Positions 35,601 through 42,843 of a stretch of DNA of 42,843 bases are shown here, one piece after another. Location: contig NMRA01000544.1 of NCBI GenBank assembly GCA_002633005.1, forward strand, positions 1 through 42,843, given 5' to 3'. The notes beneath the pieces were generated by a model. That model was not told where the DNA came from. It searched no databases and was given only the letters and a program-made list of their open reading frames with translations. The DNA comes from Phoronis australis (taxonomy: Eukaryota > Phoronida > Phoronidae). Position 1 is the first letter of the stretch, and each line of letters begins with the position of its first letter. A program made the position numbers and the translations under genes.

Positions 35601-37808
35601 GCGCAAGAAACTATCGCAAGAAAGTCATCAAATACAGCAACCAGCTACTTGACTTCTGTCAAAGTAGAATAGACGAACATATTCAAACTTTCAACAAGGA
35701 CAATCTACGGGATTTTGTAGATGGTTACTTAGCTGAGATTAACACTACCTCAAGCAAATCGTATTCTGTGGAGCAGCTCAAGCGGATCTTATTTGAGATA
35801 TTCGTCGGCGGGACGGAGACTACTTCAACTTTTCTCCAGTGGTCCATGATTTACATGGCCAACAATCCAGCTGTTCAAGACAAGGTCAAGGCCGAGTTGG
35901 ATGCAGTGTTTGGAACCGGCATGTCTTCATTGCAAGAGAGGCACCGGCTTCCTTACACTGAGGCGACGCTTTTGGAACTACAGCGGATCTCTTCAGTTCT
36001 TACGCTGACGCCGTTCCATAAAGCTCTGAAGGACACTGAAGTTGGTGGTGTCCCTGTACCTGCCAACACTATGGTATAATTTAAAATTCTTTCATTTTCT
36101 AAGTATTTTATAAACTCAATAACTGAATTTTAGTCTTAGCCATTCCATCATAATCGTCACCAGTCAACACTCATCGCCATTTGCATCAGCGTAACCATCA
36201 CTATAGTCACCATCACCTCCGTCATGAACACCATCGTCATCATGCTCTCCGTCATTCTGAACAACTGTACTATGAATGAGGAATATGAAATGAGATCACT
36301 TGTGTTTGGATAGCTCCTTGATTCTGAACTTCTATTCTCAACAGCACGCCTTGCCTAAATTCTATAAAACGGTCGCAATTGTCCACTCGCAGATTTCTAT
36401 TTTAGTAAGTTTGATGGATAGTTAGTAGTTAGGTCTATGATGACATAAACTCTCCAAAAGCAGACGATAATCGTACCCACGTGACCCAATTATGTCCACT
36501 GATCGGGATCGTGAACACGGTGTAACTTTCACCGCTGTGTTCGTAGTTTTCATAACACTATTCTTCCTGGACCTGGTTGTATAAAAGTTGCTGGATATCA
36601 ACCGAGACGTCGGATTATCACACGGTGCTAATATTGAGCAATGTACTTGGTGTCATGCAACAATGTAACTTATTCAACGGATATGCTTTAGGTTTTATGA
36701 AACCGAGCCGCGAAGGGGAATCAGCAACACCCATATTCGTTAGACTCAGTTTTCACTTTGCCTATCAGAACACACCTCAATGGACTCGTCACCCTTTCTT
36801 CACTCTGTCAAATACTGTATGCAAAGAACGAAAACATTTTGAGCCTATTAATTCATATCCTTAGCCCTACAGGTGAGCACAGAAACTTTATTCTCTCTTT
36901 CATTTTTTACCCTTTCACTTCTACTAAAAATCAAGGTGGACTGAGAAAAAAGGGGTGAAAACGCAAAATTAGCATTTTTCGCACCAACACCACCATTTTC
37001 TTGCCTATGCTCTACTAAATCCAACATTAGATTTTGAAAGCAAATTTCTACAATTGTGGTCCAAAAGTACTATCAACCAACTAGATTTTTTTTGCAAATC
37101 TGGCTTGTTTGAGGGCTACATGAAATCGCAACCAATTTCTCAGTCGCTACCCAGCAATGCACAATTGCAACAAGGCGCAGCAATCTTGAAGAACTGCGCA
37201 GCTACAGCCGAGTAAGTGGTATTTTTTCAATCTCATCATGTTCACAAATACATGTACAAACAAACCAGCTTCATTTAGCTTACATGCAATACATACCCGA
37301 AATGCCTCCAAGCCTGGCCTATGTTAGTCCCTCTGCTGTCAGTGATATACAACAATTTCATTTTATGTAAAATTTTCTGGAGCATTGTATTACACCTCCC
37401 TGTAAACAAATGGATACGAGCATCATCTGGACAAATTACGCTTGTCAAGGACTGGTTTGACTGTTTACAATTTTTTAACACGACAAAAACAAATACATCT
37501 TTACTGTCGCTTTAAAAGCATAAATGACATTAACAGATTAAGAAAAGGTGGATTATGGTCCTTCACAAAACCTACTACTGATTTTACTCTCCCTACATAT
37601 TTAGATGGGCTTTTTGAGAGTTATCAATAACTGTTCTCCTCTTTGCCCATGCAGTTTCTCTGTACTGTTTTTCAGGTTGCTGTTAACCTATACTCCGTGT
37701 TGTATGATCCTGCTTTGTTCCCTGATCCGGAAGAGTTTCGACCCGAGAGATTCCTGACCAGCGACTTCAGGTTCGAGCGCAACGAGCGTGTTATACCCTT
37801 TGGATTAG
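23409..37808 (+). CDS. Cytochrome P450, CYP2 clan (five exons, 3' end missing)
   Basis: A haem-thiolate monooxygenase, expected on the ER membrane and fed by NADPH-P450 reductase; the substrate cannot be inferred. Exons 23409-23653, 27403-27524, 34419-34674, 35512-36073 and 37676-37808 join without a frame conflict (phases 2, 1, 2, 0, 1) to 439 residues plus one base. Landmarks are: membrane anchor (about 4-27), proline-rich hinge (32-52), helix C WKEQR (133-137), NVICSMAFG, helix I GGTETT (307-312), helix K ELQR (363-366), PERF (418-421), and PFGLG at the start of the haem loop (436-440). The loop's cysteine and the last 50-60 residues should lie in a further exon, not found before 42843. 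Introns are 3749, 6894, 837 and 1602 bp. Six exons would be fewer than the nine typical of vertebrate CYP2 genes. Confidence 0.92.
24555..24760 (-). pseudogene. Decayed relative of the 5' part of the possible exon at 20826-21268
   Basis: Same-orientation match to 21120-21310: 'agacccagatg', 'tttcaatccagt', 'gtctct', 'cagagtccact' followed by 'tctttagt' occur in both, with many substitutions and indels. In this copy the minus-strand frame is broken by stops and frameshifts. It lies in P450 intron 1, so the pair brackets exon 1 and the upstream transposon-like element. Confidence 0.5.
24930..25430 (+). repeat. Tandem repeat, unit about 164 bp, with octamer palindromes
   Basis: About two and a half units in P450 intron 1. 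Recurrent blocks are 'ttcaccaaaaa', 'tattaaattc', 'cttggtaaggaaattataagc' and 'gccttaatttgcat'. The centre at 25087-25109 is a perfect palindrome with 11-nt arms AATTTGCATAA around one A. At 25249-25271 it recurs with one mismatch, and at about 25010 and 25415 it is weaker. Each intact palindrome holds two ATTTGCAT octamers, the POU-factor motif. Confidence 0.8.
25742..25803 (+). repeat. Imperfect (GCGTGT)n / (GT)n microsatellite
   Basis: Alternating purine-pyrimidine tract in P450 intron 1; such tracts can adopt Z-DNA. Confidence 0.9.
26105..26590 (+). repeat. Dispersed repeat of about 480 bp, copy in P450 intron 1
   Basis: It aligns in the same orientation with 39780-40315 at about 65-70% identity by eye over the whole length. 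Anchors are 'gaccccgaat'-like sequence, 'ggaagagttccgaaaa', 'ttcataa', 'gaatgaaat', 'cagca', 'gaaaggcacgg', 'tagaaacca' and 'ctcg-agtatct'. No terminal repeats or coding frame are visible. It may be an old repeat family or a remnant of a local segmental duplication. Confidence 0.7.
27403..27524 (+). CDS. P450 exon 2
   Basis: It was missed by simple open-frame criteria. A T-rich tract ending gcaag precedes a frame giving IDMVVVNGYESVREVLV, then DFAGRPEEFQLL, the classic second segment of CYP2-type proteins (residues 82-122). The donor is TTAG|GTATGA. One base at the start completes Gly82 and one base at the end starts Gly123. Confidence 0.9.
27593..28660. mobile_element. DNA transposon-like element with long inverted ends, in P450 intron 2
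   Basis: The left end, aaattggaaccacggtgtaa, is matched inversely by the right end, aaattggaatccaggtgtaa. About 29 of 35 terminal bases agree, and the inverted similarity runs on for about 130 bp per arm ('catcccgga', 'gttagttgttttgaaggtgc'). The 800-bp centre is AT-rich with no transposase frame, so it would be non-autonomous. It starts 69 bp after the exon 2 donor. Confidence 0.6.
28817..28984 (+). repeat. Dispersed inverted repeat in P450 intron 2, plus-strand copy
   Basis: Its reverse complement lies at 32381-32552. Shared blocks include 'cctgcaatgttg', 'ttactgtaaa', 'taggagaa', 'caactttgagcattt', 'ttccgccatcttgaattt' on one or other strand. Identity is about 75%. The copies are 3.4 kb apart and lie in the same intron. 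Confidence 0.75.
29090..29126 (+). promoter_or_regulatory. Cluster of nuclear-receptor-type half-sites
   Basis: AGGTCA at 29090, AAGTCA at 29096, AGGTCA at 29102 and 29114 and TGGTCA at 29121, all in one direction, in P450 intron 2. Vertebrate CYP2 genes are regulated by nuclear receptors binding such direct repeats. However, AAGGTCA-rich strings are also common simple repeats in several invertebrate genomes, so function is unproven. Confidence 0.35.
30520..30769. mobile_element. MITE with GGGCCCGTTCCA ends
   Basis: A 250-bp element whose ends, gggcccgttccaacaaaa and the complement of gggcccgttccaagaaa, continue into 'ctgacttaa' on both sides (inverted repeat about 24 bp). The interior is AT-rich and non-coding. 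It resembles the elements at 38255 and 39145 in its general plan. Confidence 0.75.
31000..32380. other. P450 intron 2, no distinct element
   Basis: No coding exon or transposon end recognised. A short imperfect direct repeat, 'ctactccgaaggtccac', occurs near 31960-32015. Confidence 0.5.
32381..32552 (-). repeat. Dispersed inverted repeat in P450 intron 2, minus-strand copy
   Basis: Reverse-complement partner of 28817-28984. RNA from the intron could in principle pair between the two copies. Confidence 0.75.
32553..34259. other. P450 intron 2, no distinct element
   Basis: Overlapping open frames of 91 (minus) and 114 (plus) codons at 32629-33073 show no recognisable domain and cover one another, so I do not call either. 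No repeat pair was found. Confidence 0.45.
34260..34316 (+). repeat. Short direct repeat just upstream of P450 exon 3
   Basis: The 16-mer tgggaaagggattggg occurs at 34260 and again at 34301 in a G/A-rich stretch 100-160 bp before the exon 3 acceptor. Confidence 0.8.
34419..34674 (+). CDS. P450 exon 3: helix C region
   Basis: The acceptor is gttaaag, with two bases completing Gly123. It encodes residues 123-207 with WKEQRRFSLQ (helix C Trp and Arg that contact haem propionate), FGFGKRRFE and NVICSMAFGERFDY. The donor is TTCAA|GTAAGT, a perfect consensus. Confidence 0.93.
35512..36073 (+). CDS. P450 exon 4: helices F to K
   Basis: The acceptor is accttttctag. It encodes residues 208-395 in one large exon, including DFVDGYLAEI, the oxygen-activating helix I motif GGTETT, the helix K ExxR motif (ELQR) and the following beta region. 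Vertebrate CYP2 genes split this stretch over several exons. The donor is ATG|GTATAA, phase 0. Confidence 0.94.
36145..36255 (+). repeat. Degenerate (CAT/CACCAT)n microsatellite in P450 intron 4
   Basis: Repeated catc, caccat and cgtcatc words after exon 4; no other feature in this intron. Confidence 0.7.
37676..37808 (+). CDS. P450 exon 5: PERF region and start of haem loop
   Basis: The acceptor is ctgtttttcag. It encodes residues 396-439 with FPDPEEFRPERF and ends IPFGLG at donor G|GTAAGG. Its length, 133 nt, is not a multiple of three. An identical copy lies at 38568-38700. Confidence 0.93.
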
Positions 37809-38069
37809 GTAAGGCCAAGACAGTAATCCATTTCATTTGACGTACCTTCCACTTCAATAAGATGCCCAGCCGAAATTTTGTGCTGTTCCACACAACCTAA
37901 GGTCTCCCAGTGATCCCCCAATTTAACTCGAAACTCGACTCGATAATTCACCAATCGCGTGGCAGGCTTTAAGTAAATTTCACGTTTCATGGTATATGAT
38001 TGCTTAATTTTCTGATCGAGTCTCGTATAAAGTTTGGTGGTCATAATAATATTTATAATAATAATGATA

Positions 38070-38100
<31 letters not shown>

Positions 38101-38254
38101 TAAATAATAATAATAGATATATTAGAATCACACAATTACCGAGAAATAAATGAAAAACATAAAAACACAAGACAAAAAAATAAAAGTACAAGAGCAAGGC
38201 TCTGATAACATAAGAAATCAAAGACTCCTTTCCATTATGGTCCGTCACAGGGCC

Positions 38255-38511
38255 TGGGGTCTGTTTCATTAAAAATGATTTAAGACTTCAGGCAGAAAAA
38301 TGCTCCACACAACTATTTCCGAAATATAATCAAATCTTCCTTGATCAAAAGTATGAAGTGTCGGAGCATATACACATAATTTCTTTAAATACTTCAGACT
38401 GTCATACCCTTATAATTACATTGCTAAACTTTTATTCACCAACTATGAAGTTTGAGCTTAAGACCAAATTACTGTCTTACGTCTTAATTCGTTTCCATGA
38501 AACGGACCCCA
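38255..38511. mobile_element. MITE with TGGGGTCYGTTTCAT ends, copy A
   Basis: A 257-bp element starting tggggtctgtttcattaaaa and ending with the complement of tggggtccgtttcatggaaa. The ends continue inward as 'ttaagac' on both sides. Non-coding. The copy at 39145-39401 results from the larger duplication, not from a second transposition. Confidence 0.75.
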
Positions 38512-38567
38512 TGGTTTGGACATCTTCAAAATNTTTGCCCATGCAGTTTCTCTGTACTGTTTTTCAG

Positions 38568-38700
38568 GTTGCTGTTAACCTATACTCCGTGTTGTATGAT
38601 CCTGCTTTGTTCCCTGATCCGGAAGAGTTTCGACCCGAGAGATTCCTGACCAGCGACTTCAGGTTCGAGCGCAACGAGCGTGTTATACCCTTTGGATTAG
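38568..38700 (+). CDS. Second copy of P450 exon 5
   Basis: All 133 bases and both splice sites match exon 5. It lies in the second copy of a 0.9-kb tandem duplication that starts right after a single N at 38533. Including both copies in one mRNA would shift the frame, since the exon enters in phase 0 and leaves in phase 1. It is thus either an assembly artefact or a recent genomic duplication used in a mutually exclusive way; the former seems likelier. Confidence 0.85.
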
Positions 38701-38961
38701 GTAAGGCCAAGACAGTAATCCATTTCATTTGACGTACCTTCCACTTCAATAAGATGCCCAGCCGAAATTTTGTGCTGTTCCACACAACCTAAGGTCTCCC
38801 AGTGATCCCCCAATTTAACTCGAAACTCGACTCGATAATTCACCAATCGCGTGGCAGGCTTTAAGTAAATTTCACGTTTCATGGTATATGATTGCTTAAT
38901 TTTCTGATCGAGTCTCGTATAAAGCTTGGTGGGCATAATAATAATTATAATAATACTGATA

Positions 38962-38993
<32 letters not shown>

Positions 38994-39144
38994 TAATAAT
39001 AATAGATATATTAGAATCACACAATTACCGAGAAATAAATGAAAAACATAAAAACACAAGACAAAAAAAATAAAAGTACAAGAGCAAGGCTCTGATAACA
39101 TATGAAATCAAAGACTCCTTTCCATTATGGTCCGTCACAGGGCC

Positions 39145-39401
39145 TGGGGTCTGTTTCATTAAAAATGATTTAAGACTTCAGGCAGAAAAACGCTCCACAC
39201 AACTATTTCCGAAATATAATCAAATCTTCCTTGATCAAAAGTATGAAGTGTCGGAGCATATACACATAATTTCTTTAAATACTTCAGACTGTCATACCCT
39301 TATAATTACATTTCTAAACTTTTATTCACCAACTGTGAAGTTTGAGCTTAAGACCAAATTACTGTCTTACGTCTTAATTCGTTTTCATGAAACGGACCCC
39401 A
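39145..39401. mobile_element. MITE with TGGGGTCYGTTTCAT ends, copy B
   Basis: Same element and position as in copy A of the surrounding duplication, with a few single-base differences. Confidence 0.75.
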
Positions 39402-39698
39402 TGGCTTGGACATCTTAAAAATTCACCATTTTCAAAATACCCGCTAAGGAAAACTCTGTAGTCACCATAAAGTTTCAAATTCCCCTATTAGTGTTGACCT
39501 GATGTTCTGTGGAGTCATCCAAGTAGTTCCAAAAGCATCAATATAAGGACCTGAAGGTTTTTTTCCGAGACGGCAAGTGTCACAGAAACGCGAGGCATAA
39601 AGTAGTCGATGATTTTTAGGAAAAATATCAATCGAAAGCTTCTTGATGCTGCTTGTACAACCGGACAGGTCAAAGGTTGTTGGGCTTGCCATTGACAT

Positions 39699-39705
<7 letters not shown>

Positions 39706-39735
<30 letters not shown>
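39706..39735 (+). repeat. (CA)n microsatellite
   Basis: About 14 CA units in the presumed P450 intron 5. Confidence 0.9.
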
Positions 39736-39737
<2 letters not shown>

Positions 39738-39779
39738 GTTAACTCTGTGACGCTTTTACCTTAATTCACGTTTTTGACA

Positions 39780-40315
39780 TGAAATCCTGACCTCATTTCA
39801 TTGTGCTTTAATCTCCCGTCTGTTTAATTTCCTTGAAAAATGTAATATAATCCCACTTAAAAACCCTGATTGACCCCGAATGCTATAGAGAATTTGACAG
39901 GTCAGTGGTGTGTTCAGCATGTATGGATAACGCACTTTTTCAAAAATCTATTGCACAATATTTCGTTATGCAAGAGGGGGACATGCCACCTTCGTCTTCT
40001 ATACGGCGTGCATAGAATTACTGTAACAGCTTGGAGCGTATTCAAACATTGAAGCATAATAATTGAAAACTGATAGTTTATCTTCTATAAATAATGATCA
40101 AATATTTGACAAAATCTTTCCACTGGAAGAGTTCCGAAAAGTTCATAACTATGAATGAAATACAGCAGGCTTCCACAATCCCCTCTTTGTAAACTACCGG
40201 CGAAAGGCACGGGAGGTGAGCCGTCTTTGACAATTGAATGCAATAGAAACCAATTGGCGTTGTGTGTCGAGTGCGGCAGGTTTTCAACATCTCGGAGTAT
40301 CTATTATATGGTTAC
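39780..40315 (+). repeat. Dispersed repeat of about 500 bp, copy downstream of exon 5
   Basis: Same-strand counterpart of 26105-26590, including 'ggaagagttccgaaaa' and 'cgaaaggcacggga'-like sequence. It is diverged and non-coding, with no terminal repeats. Confidence 0.7.
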
Positions 40316-40319
40316 AACT

Positions 40320-42430
40320 CTGTTTCTCACTCCCTCTGATTTTCTGATCCATGTCCGGTTTTCATTTTGTAGCTGTCATTTTAGTATTTGGTCTTTCTGC
40401 AATGGCTTCCGACTAATGATGTTGTGAGCAAAGAAGTGAAACGTCTGTATATCTACATATAGTATGTAGTGTTGAAAATATGACATCGTTGGCTAAAGCT
40501 CTTGGTATTTGTTTTCTTGGTGTGTTGTTTTGACCTAAAACCACAACCAAAATTTTCTGCGTGATCTATCCAAACCATATTCGAAGGTCTCATGTCAAAG
40601 ATAACGCACGCTTACTGTCCATTAATTTCATGAGACGAAACAAAGTTGAATCGGACGTACTTTACCTGAAACGACAACTAAATCGAATACGACTTTTAAG
40701 CTACTTTTACACGAGAGACAGTTGTCACCGTGTAAGTTGTCGCGGCGCTACTTGCTCCACTATAGTTGCATTTACACGACATTAGATCGCAAACTGGGTC
40801 AGCATGAGCCGACACGAAGACTGTCTGTGCATGCTCACATAAACAATAGTGAACGTCCAAACCACCTGGAATGTCAGCGGATCACCCACATGTACGCTAT
40901 TAAGCAAGCGCTTTGAAAGATGATCCCTTTCCGCCCTGTCCTAGTTGTGTTTAGATGTGTAGTTAAAACTGGAGCATCTGATCTAGTGCAACTTGCTCTA
41001 CCTATCAAGCCGGTGTCAAAAATGGCCTCTCGTGGCAACTTGTTTACACACACACACTTGCTTCCGATCAATTGTTCCGTGTTAGTTGCTCCTTGTCAGC
41101 TGGCTCTCGTGCAAATGCAACTTAAGGCTCGAAAAATCGTCTCTAGGGCCTTGTTAACATTTTCCAATTATTCTTGTACGACAGTTGTATACGAAAATTG
41201 TTTATGACAATCGGAGCATGTTGACATGGCTGTGACCTACATAAAGAGAGCAGCAGGGAGCTTTTGTCCTAGTAACTTAATTGTCTTTGTAGTCTTTCAG
41301 TTATCCTTCGGTCAGTGGTGGTCATTGCCTCAGGCAAATTATAGTGCCCCGGGTTGTTCATATATAACTTAAAACGTCCCATCCTTTATAGTCCAGTCAT
41401 TTTAGGGATCCAGAGGGCCCAACCTAGAGAAAAGTGTAACAGAAGGTTTTTTGTATTAATGGCATCTTCAAACATCCATTGGTGCCAGAAAAATGTCTAC
41501 CGAAATCTTTGTGGAGGAAGTCGGTTTTTCAATATGGCGGACAACGTGCCGATGTATGCTTACAAGTCGTTCTGTAAAAAAATCTGTGACCCAATAACAA
41601 AGCCAAACTGACCTCTTGCCTATATATTTTGATTTTGATATTGGCATGACAACTTTTGGCCCACGGGCAAACTCGGGGCAGCAAAAAGTACATCTCGCTT
41701 GAATTTTGATTTTGCAAGTGATAATGTACTTTAAATGCTCTTCTGGGTCAATTAGCTACAGCCTACACGCATGGCTTCCCAATAACAATGAAACAACAAG
41801 GAGTAAAATCTGAACATCTTTTATCTTAGTAATGATTATTTTTTTAAAGGATTTCACGTCTCACATGTGTCATGATTATGAAACTACACTGAACTTGACA
41901 ACTGTAGTTGTGTCATTCAGATACATGTACATGTATGTTACCTCAATGATTCATTTTCATCTACAGATCAAGACTTCCATCAAGTGTGAATCAGTTCAGG
42001 AGTTAACTTTGCTTTTTAAGTTGTTTCAATTTTATCACCATTAACGTTCAAGCTAAAAACGGCCAAGCGAGTATCGTATAGTCTCAGAGCTCTATTTGAC
42101 TCGGGCAGCGTCATGCGTAATAAGACAACTTAATTGGCAATATATTTTCATCCCAAAGTACAGTATTAATGCTCTACATATGTACAAATTGTTTACCCCG
42201 TTGACTGTCATCTGTTTGAACTAATATCACATCCGTAGTACGCCAATCCATTTCACTTGTTAATGTTACTAATCCATCAGTTTTCTATTTGCAAGATTTA
42301 GCCTAACTCAATGTAATTAAATTAGTAGTGGTGGGAATTTTCATGCCAACCCTAGTGTTTATAGCTTTTGTCCTTACTTCATTACTTTTAGTCTATTCAC
42401 ACACTTGTATATACTTCTCTTTCTCTTGTT
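40320..42430. other. Presumed P450 intron 5, no supported exon
   Basis: I searched for a frame beginning with a basic residue and the CxG of the P450 haem loop after an AG acceptor and found none. Open frames up to 95 codons (40920-41207) have no recognisable domain. No clear transposon ends were recognised. Confidence 0.45.
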
Positions 42431-42438
42431 AGATAAGC

Positions 42439-42843
42439 ATGTTAATTATGAACTGTATGAATTTATCAGTATTTAACTACAGACATAATAATTATAATTG
42501 TTCGGGTGTCTGGAAAACAAAAATACTCCACTGCTTTTCGTCTATTACGCTCGACCTCACTCTTCTACTACGAAAACGACCCCGAACTGAGCACTTACGT
42601 AATGTTTACTGCACAATGAAGAACTCATGTTGTGATATCCGAGTTATCATTGAGCAAAGTCTTTTGACTGCTGGTGATATGGAGGTCAATCCAGGACCAG
42701 GCACTCAGGGTTTAGCCAGCTTCAAGGTCTTATTCACTAATATCAACAGTATCAAGGCGAACAATCTTTCAAGATTTGATCTTCTCAAGCAAGTTATTAC
42801 AGACAACAATTACATGGTCATTGCTATATGTGAATCTGGAACA
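42439..42843 (+). CDS. Non-LTR retrotransposon protein, 5' end (2A-like motif then APE endonuclease)
   Basis: The frame is open from just after a TAG at 42430-42432 to the window edge. The first ATG is 42439 and another is 42616, so the true start is uncertain. After a basic leader (LLLRKRPRTEHLR) comes LLTAGDMEVNPGPG, a 2A-like motif that makes ribosomes skip the Gly-Pro bond. It is followed by KVLFTNINSIK and MVIAICESG, matching the first strand (metal-binding Asn) and the Glu-containing strand of the APE-type endonuclease domain of CR1, L2 and related elements. The reverse transcriptase would lie beyond the edge. It is probably inserted in intron 5 of the P450, in the same orientation. The element's 5' boundary is not defined. 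Confidence 0.82.
   Translation, partial: MLIMNCMNLSVFNYRHNNYNCSGVWKTKILHCFSSITLDLTLLLRKRPRTEHLRNVYCTMKNSCCDIRVIIEQSLLTAGDMEVNPGPGTQGLASFKVLFTNINSIKANNLSRFDLLKQVITDNNYMVIAICESGT
42676..42699 (+). other. 2A-like ribosome-skipping motif
   Basis: Codons for D-M-E-V-N-P-G-P match the consensus DxExNPGP exactly; skipping would fall between codons 42694-42696 (Gly) and 42697-42699 (Pro), separating a leader of 86 residues (from the ATG at 42439) or 27 residues (from 42616) from the endonuclease. Confidence 0.85.

Larger units (their letters stand above)
37642..38532 (+). repeat. Tandem 0.9-kb duplication with P450 exon 5, copy A
   Basis: An 891-bp block from 'tttgcccatgcag' to 'ggacatcttcaaaat' that recurs at 38534-39422 with only scattered differences, mainly in the (AAT)n tract. 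Copy A holds exon 5, an AAT microsatellite (38041-38120) and a MITE. It ends at the single N at 38533. Confidence 0.92.
38534..39422 (+). repeat. Tandem 0.9-kb duplication with P450 exon 5, copy B
   Basis: It starts directly after the N at 38533, carries the second exon 5 (38568-38700), an AAT microsatellite near 38937-39005 and the second MITE (39145-39401). The right flank, from 'attcaccattttc' on, is presumably the genuine continuation. Confidence 0.92.

Noticed and set aside
37805-39101. Minus-strand open frames of 154 and 134 codons with long isoleucine runs
   Set aside because: They are antisense to P450 exon 5, its intron and the (AAT)n microsatellite, and occur twice only because of the duplication.
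40920-41207. A 95-codon plus-strand open frame as the missing last P450 exon
   Set aside because: No haem-loop Cys motif, no suitable acceptor phase and no resemblance to the P450 C-terminus.
1-42843. Bacterial-type features such as operons, CRISPR arrays or attachment sites
   Set aside because: No arrays of equal spacers, no ribosome binding site pattern and a clear intron-bearing gene; the DNA is eukaryotic.

Overview
The window looks like nuclear DNA of a marine invertebrate. It has long introns with GT-AG boundaries, many tRNA-derived SINEs, MITEs and other transposon relics, microsatellites, and a non-LTR retrotransposon carrying a 2A-like motif. Recurrent words such as 'taggccta' and 'tacatgta', and 2A-bearing retrotransposons, are familiar from echinoderms, hemichordates, amphioxus and molluscs. 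I lean towards a non-vertebrate deuterostome, but that is inference and a mollusc is not excluded.

The one gene I support strongly is a plus-strand cytochrome P450 of the CYP2 clan in the right half. Five coding exons (23409-23653, 27403-27524, 34419-34674, 35512-36073, 37676-37808) have fully compatible phases and give about 439 residues, from the N-terminal membrane anchor to the start of the haem-binding loop. The last exon, with the haem cysteine, is not in the window. Introns 1, 2 and 5 are filled with repeats.

Layout. 1-5000: no gene, degenerate repeats. 5000-6700: diverged repeats, a small fold-back MITE and a possible minus-strand terminal exon. 7386-9250: a 0.9-kb near-identical tandem duplication with a single N at its junction and a possible minus-strand promoter. 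10066-10708: a tandem repeat with a MITE inserted in one unit, then a SINE. 12177-12814: a broken PHD-finger fragment, a 288-bp inverted repeat and a frameshifted THAP-like fragment. 15955-18570: two copies of a repeat, the second an LTR-like unit with a perfect four-block heat-shock element. 20826-21268: a possible minus-strand exon with a decayed relative at 24555. 22195-23170: a transposon-like element with an assembly gap, just upstream of the P450. 23409 to the end: the P450 and its introns, including a second 0.9-kb duplication at a single N that repeats exon 5. 42439-42843: the 5' end of an APE-type non-LTR retrotransposon.

Two near-identical 0.9-kb duplications each abut a single N. 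I therefore suspect that unmerged haplotypes of a heterozygous genome, not biology, explain the second exon 5 and the second promoter-like copy.
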